53,129 nt of DNA, taken from NCBI GenBank assembly GCA_001598975.1, contig BBXU01002176.1, forward strand, positions 1-53,129. The letters run 5' to 3'. This DNA comes from Parachlorella kessleri (lineage: Eukaryota > Chlorophyta > Trebouxiophyceae > Chlorellales > Chlorellaceae). The position numbers and the translations under genes are program-made. The notes under the pieces are model-generated. The model was not told where the DNA came from, made no database searches, and saw nothing but the letters and a program-made list of their open reading frames with translations. Positions 1 to 9,432 of the stretch are shown one piece after another (positions within the stretch are counted from its first letter, which is position 1; the number at the start of each line of letters is the position of its first letter).

Positions 1-3000
1 CCCGGCTGCGCCAGCGGCACGGAGCAGCCTGCTGCCGCAGCCGCCAGCGAGGAGGAGGGTGGCAGCAGCGACGGGGAGGCCAGCACGCAGCTGCTGGCGT
101 GCGGTTCCTCGCCGGCGGCCTCGGCGGCTGCCGTGGGCGCGGCTTTTGGCCGCGCAGGCTGCGAGCCAGTTGTTGCAGCAACAGCGGCTGAGGCGGGGTC
201 GCAGGCGGGGGCGGAGTTGCCCCCTGGCATGCACACGCTGGCTGACCTGCCCGTTGGTGTGCGCCTGGCGAAGGTGAGCTTGCTAGTCTTTCGTAAATGG
301 GACATGCTCCGGCTTGCATGCTGTGCTGCAACATGGTGATGAGAGGAGTGACAAGGGGTACGGCTGCTGACAGCAGCGCCTTGGCTCGTCTCTGCAACTT
401 CTCAACGGGTATCATGTGGGCGGGTCTGGGGCCCCTATACAGTGCCGGGGAAGACGGCCGTTCCAAGGGCACAGTGAGTTCCTCCAGGCTCTTATCCTTT
501 GCAGAGAGGGCATGGCTGCCGCCCGATATTGTGATAGTTAGGCATCATACTGTCCGGGCAGGTCCCAATAACCTTCCTATCCCGTGCCTCTGTTGCCCTA
601 GATGCTGACCAGCTACGACCTGAGCTCCAAAACCGTGGTCATGCCAGCTGGCGAGGTGGAGGAGGAGGTCGGCAACGCACTGGAGGAGGACTTGCTGACC
701 CTGGCAGCAGTGGATGAGTCAGAGGTGAGTAGCGAAGGGCGGATACATGAGGTTGCAGGGCTTGCATTGGTGCTGACAAAGCATGCTCTGAAGGTGAGCA
801 TATCAAGGGGTCCCTGCTAGGCAGTCCTGACCTTTGTTACCCTTGCAGTGCCTCTTGTCTCCTTCCTAGCCAACACCTGGCGGTGCCGGGCCCCTACCTT
901 TGCGCAGGGTTGGCAGTCAAGACGCTGAGGGCTTTTGCAGTGATTCTTGTCCCATGCATTGCTAAAACCCAGTGGTGTTGACCCCACTACCTGTGCGCAG
1001 GGCTGGCAGTTCATGACGCTGAGGACCTTTGCAGTGCATTAACCTTTTATACACTATTGCCTAATGTTGTCGCCTCTCTACCTGTGCAGGGCTGGCAGTT
1101 CATGACGCTGCGGGCCTGGGTGAACCTGGCCCACAGGAGGGGGTACCTTCTAGAGGGGGCCCACGCCTTCCTGGCCAACCGGGGGGCGGCCCCTGGGGAC
1201 ACCCTGCTCGTATACCGCGAGACCCACCGCTCGCCGCCGGTAAGGGGACGCATGGCAACATCCTTGGGGGGTGCCAGAGTTCAGGGTTGCGATGTGACGG
1301 AGGGGGGTCGACTGGAGGGCTTTCTTGAGGGGTCTAGTCTAACAGTGTACCGCTACCTGACCATGCCGCTGTAAGTCCACAATGGAGGCCAACAAAATGC
1401 CAGGATGTACTATGCCCAGAAACAACAAGCCGGTAAGGGGACGCGTGGAAGCATCCTCTAGGTGTGCCAGAGTTCAGGGCTGCGATGTGATGGAGACTGA
1501 GACCTTTCTTGAGGGGGCCTTGCCTAGTCAGGTAGGGACTTTGTGAAGCCCTTCTGGTCCCTCACATGCTGCATATGGTGGTGTGACCAGCCTTTTAGGC
1601 GACACGTCCATAGCGGCAGCGTCGGGTCGAGCTCACTGCATTCCTTGCATGAGTCTCCAGCTCATTGACTCAGGTGCACATCGCATTGGCCTGCGGTGCC
1701 CTTACTACCCGTCGCAACCTGCCACAACACTTCATTGCTGCAGCGCATCGAGGTGCACGCCACCCCTGAGCCTGTGATGCCCTTCCCCCTACCCAACGCC
1801 ATGTTAACAGTGGCGAGTCTGCTCCCTATATTTTAATGCAGCGCATCGAGGTGCATGCTGCCAGCGGCCCCTCGCCGCTGCGCCTGCCTGCCCGGCCCGA
1901 CACCCGCCTGCCCTTTGCCGCGCTGCCGTTCCTGCTGGACACCGAGGAGGAGGCCGAGCTGTCGGCGGCAAGCATGAGTGGAAAGGGCGGCGGGAAGGGC
2001 CGCGGCGCCCTGCGCTGCCGCCGCACCAACGGCTGCACCAAGCAAGCGGGTGAGGGAGCGGTATTTTGATAGTCTATTCCATGTAAAGCCGTGTTGGTAC
2101 AGTTGTGGTAGCGGTATCTTGGTAGTCTATCCCATGTAAAGCCGTTTTTGTACAGCTGTGGTAGGAATGCAGAGGGGAGCGGTACGGCAGCGTCCTGCTG
2201 TACCGTGTGGACTTCAAGCAGGAAGGCTGAACTGGCAGTGAGCTGGGAAGCGCACCGGCGCACTGCATTGCCGTTGCACCACCTGCTGCAACAGGCAATC
2301 TTGCAAGGGAAGGTAGGGGCTTGCTGCAGGCCTGCGGGGGATCTGCCTGGACGCCTATGCAGCAAGGCCCTCCCTCCCTCCCTCCTCCCTTCCGACTTCA
2401 AAGCGTGGCTTCCTGTACCTGACATAACCCTTCCTCTCCATGTCCTGCAGGCCACCAGGGCTTCTGCTATGGCCACAAGGGGCACAAGCGCACCGCACCC
2501 ACCCAGCTCCTACCCCACCGTCAGCGCAGCGGCTACAGGTAAGGTCCCAATCAGCTGTAACCAACCCTGGCAACCACCCTCGGTTGAGAAGGAATTGAGC
2601 GCGTCAGCGGGGCTGACCTCACTGATTTCTTGTTGAGGTTTGGTCCAGGCTACTGCGACCAGCTGCTTGGGCTCAGTGGCCTTGTCAGCTGTGGCAGGCG
2701 CGCGTGTCAGGCTAGAGCTGACGTGCGCACTGATCTGCCCACCCCGCCTTATTCACTGGAAGTGCAGTGCGCCTGCTTTATGCTGCATACCTGCCTACCC
2801 AGTTGGACCCTGCACGGCCGGCCTAACCCCCCTTCACTTGCAGAGAAACCTTCTGGGCTGCATCTCACACAGTTGCATCCTTTGTGAGCCCCCTGCGCTG
2901 TCAATTCCTCCTTTTGCAGGGTCGCTCACCGTGCCCGGCGCCACTACGAGGAAGATAGCTGGAGCTCCGAGGAGGAGGAGGAGGAGGCCTTCGAGGAGTT

Positions 3001-3253
3001 CACCCCGCCTGCATCGCCGGCCCACAACAAGCGCCAGCGGCGCGCCGGCGCCGCTGATGGCAGCAGCGACCCGCTGCTTTCCCTGCTGTCGCTGCTGGGG
3101 GATGGCGGGGAGGAGGACGGCCACGGTTTTACTAGCACGGGGGCTGCCCCAGCGCGTGCCCAGCAGGCTGCGGCTGCTGAGGAGGCGCGCCAGGTGGCGG
3201 AGGCGGCGGCTGCGGGCGCTGTGCACAGCGTGGCACAGCGCGCCGGCTGCTGA
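1..3253 (+). CDS. B3-domain transcription factor with C-terminal Cys/His motif, 5' end outside window
   Basis: Probable DNA-binding transcription factor acting in the nucleus. Exons by splice sites and phase: 1-273, 602-724, 1090-1239, 1842-2049, 2451-2538 and 2920-3253 (stop TGA 3251-3253), giving 391 residues from the window edge; there is no start codon in the open frame from base 1. Residues 91-165 match the B3 fold: a KMLTSYDLSS start, VVMPAGEVEEEV, then GWQFMTLRAW, RRGYLLEG and the typical APGDTLLVYRE end. Residues 241-260 carry Cys-x5-Cys-x9-Cys-x2-His, resembling the short WRKY19-type zinc motif. The tail has a Glu run and Ala/Gln-rich sequence. Introns 2 and 3 hold decayed copies of neighbouring exon ends. 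The B3 assignment is strong by pattern; the zinc role is inference. The joint 2538/2920 could include a further small exon near 2638. Confidence 0.75.
725..1089 (+). repeat. Three imperfect copies of an exon start inside a B3-gene intron
   Basis: The acceptor and first bases of the true exon at 1090 (CAG then GGCTGGCAGTTCATGACGCT) recur imperfectly near 908 and almost exactly near 1008, each followed by a pyrimidine-poor stretch and a 'tttgcagtg' remnant. The copies are about 80-100 bases apart. They look like tandem duplications across a splice acceptor that later decayed. Confidence 0.7.
1240..1841 (+). repeat. Duplicated donor side and duplicated acceptor side in the next B3 intron
   Basis: The first 80-100 intron bases (gtaaggggacgc..., ..gccagagttcaggg..) recur from 1434. 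The start of the exon at 1842 (CGCATCGAGGTGCA) recurs at about 1742 behind its own CAG acceptor. The 1742 copy stays open for about 10 codons up to a GT at a phase-0 position, so it could act as an alternative exon encoding RIEVHATPEP before the real RIEVHAASG. Confidence 0.65.
1331..1430 (-). mobile_element. Intron-resident dispersed element, copy A (reverse orientation)
   Basis: Read on the minus strand, this stretch has the order: gggcatagtacatcctggc, a tttttgttggc block, a ggac(t/c)(t/c)ac block, catggtcaggtagcggtac, then gttagactaga. The same order occurs at 21691-21796 and 48797-48898, and in part at 19951-20020 and 43455-43500. All copies lie in introns. No coding capacity. Confidence 0.6.
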
Positions 3254-5362
3254 CATGGCGGGGCTGGCCAGGGCCCCTGTGAGCGTTCGTGTCGGCAGAG
3301 ATGCTGGATTGCTGAGTGTTTGTAGCGCAGGTGTATGGAAGTTGGTGGTACTGACCCACCGTATCTCAGGGCTGAAGTGAGTCATGGCCTGGGCTGGGCG
3401 GCTTCTGGGCTTGCCTTTGCCAGTCATATGGGGAAGAAGGACCCATGCTTCTGTCTGGGGGTCTTGAGCTGCTATGAATGAATGGAAGCAAGATTGAATG
3501 TTTTGCGTAGGGTTAGCGGTGCTGGCTTTGGGCCTAGTAGCACCACCCACGGGCAACGCGTTTCACTACTGGGGGTGTTGATTGCATGGGAGCACGGGGG
3601 GAAATACATGTCGGTCTTGCACGTTGCTTCCATCTCAGGTTGTTTCATTTCACATGGACCTTGGAGTCGAGAGCGGCGGGTGGGGTGTTCCAGCGCCAGT
3701 TTAGGCACACGCTGGGCCTGCTGGGCCAGTGTTGGTGCCTTTCGTGCCCCCTTTGAACGAACCTTGCCACCCCTTTACTCCATTGGAGTGGCTCAGCTTG
3801 CGTCTGTTGCCATGGCCGGCAGAGATTTGTAGAGCAGGTGTTAATGACAGTCCGCAGGCGTTTAGTTGTTTTCAGGATATATGTCAGGTCGCGTTCCGTT
3901 CCTGCACCATTTGCTTTCCTTCCTTTCGTTTTTGCACCACCTGACAGGACTGGACTGCTCTGTGGCACTGGTGACATGTTGTGTACTTCTATGTATAGGA
4001 CGCGATGCCGCCCTCCAGCCCGATCCTTTGTCTGGCGTTGAGCGCACTGTCACTGCTACCTGGCGTGCTTGCGGGCGTATAATGTATGAGGGCCTTTCCT
4101 GGTTTGTAGGCGCGCCAAGACCGTGGCGTGTATGCGCATTTGTGCCAGCGGGGTGCAACGCTGACATCCTTGGCTTTTTGTTTTTGTTTTCCTTTACTTC
4201 TCATTCGGTGGCTTGGGAGCGGGCACACCCCAGCACTCTGGGGCGCCGCGGGCCGCATATTTTGGGGGCTATATCCGGGGGCTGCCGGGTTCAGCCGCCG
4301 CCAATTTTGTGATTGTGCATGTACCTGGGCACTTGCTCTGATTCAGGTTGCAATCACTTGGAGGTTGTTCGTGTGACACTGCCGGGCGCTCTGCCGCTGG
4401 TATTTTCCCAGGGCCCCTGCTCTTGCTACCCGTGTCTGCAGGGGCCGGCCCTTTGCCGGGGCAGTGTATTGCATGTGTGTGGATTTCATTGCTCTTTCAT
4501 CATAATTGGCGCATTGGGCGCCACTTGTTGTACCCTTTCTCTTCCTTCCCTGCCCAGCATTTGTCGTCTTATGCATGCATTCGGCAAGCGTGCTTGCCTT
4601 GCTGTGTACCACTGCGCAAGCAGTGTCACGGCCTTGTAACATAGCCATGAAGCCAGGGACAACTTGTGTTTGTGTTTCATTAAATCAAACACGACCCAGC
4701 ACACAGCTGGATAGGCCTTGGCACCCCGAGTGGGCCACCAGCTGGAGTCCAGCAGTGATGTGGATGGAGGTGAAAGACCAAAAGAAGTTGTAGCCAGTAA
4801 GTCTGGCCAGGAATGCTTGATGGTGCATGATGTGCTGGGCCAGCAGTCCTGGTGGCTCATGCGAGTGACATAGCTGAACAGAATCTTGCGTCTCCCCGTG
4901 TGGCTTACACCTTGCAACTTCAACTTCAACCCAACCTTCCCCACTTTGCTCAGGGAGATTTCCAGCGGGGTCTGCTCCCTGCAGTGCAAGAGGGCAGCTT
5001 GGGCCAGGAGAACAACGGTCCTTGCTGGGCCATGCTCCAGCACAGTCAAAGAGCACACGTTGCAGGCTTGCATGCAGGCAGTTGAAGCCCAGCCTTGCAC
5101 AATGTCCCAGTGATCGCACAGGTTAGCTGCCAGCCTGGCTTCTGACCACTTCTGAGTCACCCACGGCTTTCCTCAGCCCCATGTGAAACTTCCCCAGCCT
5201 TCAAGCGGTTTCCATTCAACTGCATGCTGCTCGGGGAAGCTTTCTTAACGTCCACTATGAAAGCAGCCCGCACAAGAGCCATGGCACAGCACCAACAGCC
5301 ACAATCCACCCAAGGCTTGACCAGCAGCAGCTTGCAGTTAATCCCTCCAAAGTCCAGCCATC
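3254..5362 (+). other. Long 3' untranslated region of the B3 gene, then spacer and 5' leader of the next gene
   Basis: No exon with convincing codon or splice structure was seen. A TGTAA at 4635-4639 would end a 3' untranslated region of about 1.4 kb, within the range seen in green algae. The remaining 0.7 kb before the next start codon at 5363 holds only frames that look accidental, including a 224-codon antisense frame. Confidence 0.5.
4635..4639 (+). terminator. Candidate poly(A) signal TGTAA of the B3 gene
   Basis: TGTAA is the usual polyadenylation signal of green algae. This is the clearest copy downstream of the stop at 3253 on the coding strand. Assigned by position only. Confidence 0.35.
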
Positions 5363-8292
5363 ATGAGCAAGGGTTTCGCTACTGTGGCGCTGCTGGCCAG
5401 CCTGTTGGCTGCCATGACTGTCGGGTAAGTGCGGCAGCAGCAAAGCTTTTGAGCCCACTTCGCTGCACGTTGCCTCGTCCGCATCCCTGCCTGACTGCAC
5501 GCCGCCCTTTTGCCCTACACGGTAAACTGACAGAGAGTTAATTCTCCCTGCTCATGCTGCAGGTCTGCCGGCAAGGAGGCTATCTCATTATTATTAGGTT
5601 CAGTCCTGCTCAAAACCTGTGCCTTGCATGGCCAAACATGGTGCATGCTGTCTCGGTTGTAGCCCCGGTCAACTGGCTCAGCCATGCAGCGCATCAGACT
5701 GTTTCCTATATGTCTGCAGTTGGCCGCAAGCTGAAGGACTTTCCGCCGTGCGTCACTGATCCCGCTCTCTGCGGTAACTCGGAAGCTGCCAATATCCAAG
5801 CCGTCCAAGCGGCCATCCAAGCGGCGGTGAGGGTACTAATCAATTGCTACCAGAGACAGGCAGGCAGCGTGTAAAGTGTCACAAAGTGCATGCAAGGCCC
5901 TAGGCACGATCTTGGACAACCCTTGCAGACAGACAAATGCACAGCCCTGGCATGCTTCACCACGGTGGTACCTCTGTGGTGCCCACTGATGGTGCCCTGC
6001 TTTCTGGTGAGAACCTGCCTTCAACAGTATGCTCAAAGGGTAGGCCTCCTGCGCCGGCCAGTTATACTTGCCACCACTGCTGCGTTGGGTGCTGCAGGCT
6101 GGCCCAGACTGCCCGAATTGCAAGCGCCGCCTGTTCGGTGAGTCATGCAGGCCTAGGCCAAAGGCCCTGGCAGGTCACTCATCGCGCTCAGCATAACAGA
6201 GCGATGCTGCCAAATATACCTATGACTTGCACCGCAGCAAGTGTAGCAAGGCTCCTTGCATAGAACATCTGAGCCAGCATATAATCCCCGTTTGGGAATG
6301 TGCGCCGGCTGTTGCATCTCCCTTGATAAGACCTACGTGTGATGCACTGCTGCTGCAGCTGCCGGCATGGACGCCATGTTCGACCCCACTACCAACATCA
6401 ATGCCGCCATCACCCAGATTGCACAGGCCAACGGCAACAGGGCCATCAACAATGCAGCGGTGAGACGGATAGCATCTGGGACGACCTACCACTCCTCCTT
6501 CTTGATACAAGTTGCTTGCACTGAGCATGAGGCTTGCCCCAAGCTTGCATCTCGATGCATGTAACCTGTAGGAGCTTGACGCTTTTCTGAGTACACCACC
6601 CACAGTGCCACTGACACTGGCGCTTGGCTGCTGCAGACCAACAGCGCGGCCATCAACATCGGGGGCAAGCGCCTGCTGGGTGAGTAGAATGCTCCATGTG
6701 CTAGCCTTTACTTTCTTGCTGCAGTTGCATCGCAGCATGTCCCTGCCCAGATAAGGTTCCTCTTCTCAACCCTCTCTCTGACATGCAGCGGCAACAGCTT
6801 CACTGCTTGCCTGCTTGCCTTAGGTTCACCTAGCACATCCAGCATGGTGGCATCTGTCTTGCTGCCGCAGCTGCCGGCCTGGACCCCATGTTCGACCCCA
6901 CTGCCAACATCAATGCCGCCATCACCCAGGTGGCACGGGCCAATGGCAATGCCGCCAACAGGAATGCAGCGGTGAGGGAGCGGGGCACCTGGTACTACCT
7001 ATCATTCCTGCTTTACGACGCATGTTGCATACCATGCACAGAGCATAAACCTGCCCCAAGTTGGCATCTGGGTGCGTGTACTCTGTACGAGCTTGCCGCT
7101 TTTTACAAGTACACCATCAACAGTGCCTTTCCACTTGCGTGTGGCTGCTGCAGACCAACAGCGCGGCCATCAACATCGGAGGCAAGCGCCTGCTGGGTGA
7201 GTCGACGGCTCCAGATGCCAGCTTCTGCTTTCCTCCTTCTGCAATAAAAGGCAGCGCATATATGCGCACATATGCGTATATACGCCCTGCTTTTACATGA
7301 AGAATCCTGATGATTGTCGTGAACTACAGCAACGCCAGCTTCACTGCTTGCCTGGGTTGCCTTAGTTGCACCTAGCGCTGGTGGCAGCTTCCAAGGCAGG
7401 AACCTCGTATGCTTGCTGCCGCAGCTGCCGGCCTGGACCCCGTGTTTGACCCCACTGCTAACATCAACGCCGCCATCACCCAGGTTGCACAGGCCAACGG
7501 CAACGCCGCCATCAAGAACGCAGCGGTAAGGGAGTCGGGCACCTGGTACCACCTTTACTCAAGTTCCTCTCCTATATTGGCACGCATTGAAGCGTTTGAC
7601 CTGCCCCATGCTTGGAACTGGGTGCGCGTGCTCTGCAAGAGCTGCTGTTTGACAAGTCCCGGTACCCCAAACTGGGCCTTAAGATGGCACGTCGCTGCTG
7701 CAGACCAATAGTGCGGCCATCAACATCGGGGGCAAGCGCCTGCTGGGTGAGTAGGCCGCTCCAGGTGCCATCTCACACTTCCCTTTTCCACAGACAGCGT
7801 GTACCCCCTGCACACACAGAAAAGATGCTGGCAACTGTCTTTGACGTGCAGCTGCACCAGCTTCACTGCTTGCCTTCGTTGCCTCAGTTGCACCTTGTAC
7901 ACCTAGCGCTGGTGGCAGGACCTCTTCTTAGGCAGGACCTCGTGTGCTTGCTGCCGCAGCTGCCGGTCTGGATTCCACCTTCGACCCCACTGCCACCATC
8001 AACGCCGCCATCACCCAGGTGGCACAGGCCAACGGCAACGCCGCCGCCAAGAATGCAGCGGTGAGTGTTGCACAACCACGGCCTGATGGCTGTAGGGCAC
8101 AGCCTCTGTTCCGCCAGCCTTGCCGGGCTTTGCCGGAGGGTCCCTCCCCTTTCAGGCAAGCAGATGCAGGAGCCTGCTCAGGGAGAGAGTACCTGCAGCT
8201 GTGATCACCATCTCAATTGCATCGCCCTCATCAGGTGCTGCTCTTGTGTGTTGCTACAGATGAACAGCGCTGCAATCACCATAGGCAAGTAA
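5363..8292 (+). CDS. Secreted four-repeat protein with Lys-Arg sites; candidate processed peptide precursor
   Basis: No family recognised. Twelve exons: 5363-5424, 5563-5597, 5720-5826, 6098-6137, 6359-6459, 6637-6679, 6871-6971, 7154-7196, 7425-7525, 7704-7746, 7960-8060, 8260-8292; all phases agree and give 269 residues. Residues 1-21 (MSKGFATVALLASLLAAMTV) form a signal peptide, so the product should enter the secretory route. Residues 33-81 hold four Cys (43, 50, 73, 76) and end in CKRRLF. Then come four repeats of 48 residues: AAGLDPVFDPTANINAAI, TQVAQANGNAAIKNAA and TNSAAINIGGKRLL. Lys-Arg pairs fall at 77-78, 126-127, 174-175 and 222-223, once per repeat; the last repeat is cut short (MNSAAITIGK). 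Even dibasic spacing after a signal peptide recalls kexin-processed precursors; a repetitive wall or matrix protein is the alternative. Exon 2 is the least certain. Confidence 0.75.
6359..8292 (+). repeat. Tandem duplication of a two-exon unit, four copies
   Basis: Exons of exactly 101 bases (phase 1 to 0) alternate with exons of exactly 43 bases (phase 0 to 1). The 101-base exons start at 6359, 6871, 7425 and 7960, so the genomic period is about 510-555 bases including introns. The final short exon (8260-8292) is a diverged 43-base exon that gained a stop. Intron sequences are recognisably related between copies (for example cagctgcttg-like stretches and gctgccgcag acceptors), so whole genomic units were copied. 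The pair at 5720-5826 (107 bases) and 6098-6137 (40 bases) has the same phases and may be the oldest copy. Confidence 0.85.
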
Positions 8293-9432
8293 GGAGCCAT
8301 GCATCCACCCCTTGGACCACTGTCATGCGGCCAAAAAGCTGGGCATCCTCCACCAGATCAGGGGCCGCGTCCGCTGGCACACAAGCAGAAGAAGGCTAGG
8401 ACGCAGGATAGCATGGGCAGCATGTGGCATCCTGGCAGACAGGATTGATGAACATGGACCAGCACCACTAGGGATGACCAGCCATAGCCTTCTGCTGTGT
8501 GAGTCCTTTCCAAACATCCTGCAGCCTTGTTAATTCGTAGTGCGTGTACTATGGCAGAGGGCTGTCCTGCACGTCACCTGTCAACGCGTGATACTTTGCT
8601 CTTCACCATAGCCGCAAGCGTGCAAACGCAGTGCAAACGCTTGCTTGTCGTGATCAAAGGTGGTAGTCTGGCGTTTCTCATGCCTATCATTTATGCCTAG
8701 AGCAGGAATCCTCACGCAGGTGCATGTTTGAAAAAAAAGCATGTTTAAGGAACCCACTTATTGGCTTTGTAGGCTGTATCTCTTCCTTACTTGCTGGCTC
8801 GTGCCATGCTGCTTTGCTTCCACGCACACGATTTTGTGCTCCTCCACTTGCACGCATACTTGAAACAAATACCAAATGCCCATGATGCAATCGGTTTCCT
8901 TTGCCTGTTACAACACCAATTCTTTGGGCTCCCTTTATCCGCTGGCCGAGGTAAAACTCATTATCAATGAAGCATAGATGCTACAGAGCCACAATGCATG
9001 GCAGCACAGCAAAGTTCCATGTTTTACCAGCACGGCTGCATGCGGACGAGGTTGCCATGTCTGTGACTCAAACTGTAGCCTGCCTTGAGGCCAGTTTGAG
9101 TCAGGCAGGCCTCCAAGCATTCAACACCCACCCTTCCCTCCATTGGCATGCTGCCAGCCGGCATAATGCCTTACCCAGGCAACACCAGCAACCAAGCCTA
9201 GCCAGGTGTCCACCACGTCCGCTACTTGCACAAAGCGTGCCGGCCATAAAGTATCAGCAGAATACACAAACGGCTGCCCTGCTCACGCCGCAATTCACGC
9301 CCTGGCCGATTAGGCCACTCCCACCCTTCCTGCGCCTGAGATGCACCGGCGGCTCTGACTGCCTATTGCTGCACGAGCTTGCCAGGGACTGTATGGGCTG
9401 GCAAAGGTCCCCAGGCTGTCCCTCCTGAGCCC
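8293..9432. other. Spacer between two converging genes
   Basis: Lies between the stop of the repeat-protein gene and the stop of the minus-strand gene, so it should hold both 3' untranslated regions. A TGTAA on the minus strand at 8908-8912 could end the minus-strand transcript about 520 bases after its stop. No coding exon was seen. Confidence 0.5.
8908..8912 (-). terminator. Candidate poly(A) signal for the minus-strand CCDC137-like gene
   Basis: TTACA on the plus strand, TGTAA on the minus strand, about 520 bases beyond the stop at 9433. Assigned by position only. Confidence 0.3.

Noticed and set aside
1826..2485. 219-codon antisense frame over B3 exons 4 and 5
   Set aside because: Runs across proven-looking exon and intron boundaries of the plus-strand gene and shows no conserved motif.
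2834..3556. 240-codon antisense frame over the last B3 exon
   Set aside because: It is the shadow of the GC-rich acidic exon 2920-3253, whose own frame continues the B3 protein in phase.
4486..5160. 224-codon open frame on the minus strand in the B3 3' region
   Set aside because: Cys/Ser/Leu-rich composition with no domain pattern, no splice context and no homologous feature; probably a chance frame in GC-rich DNA.
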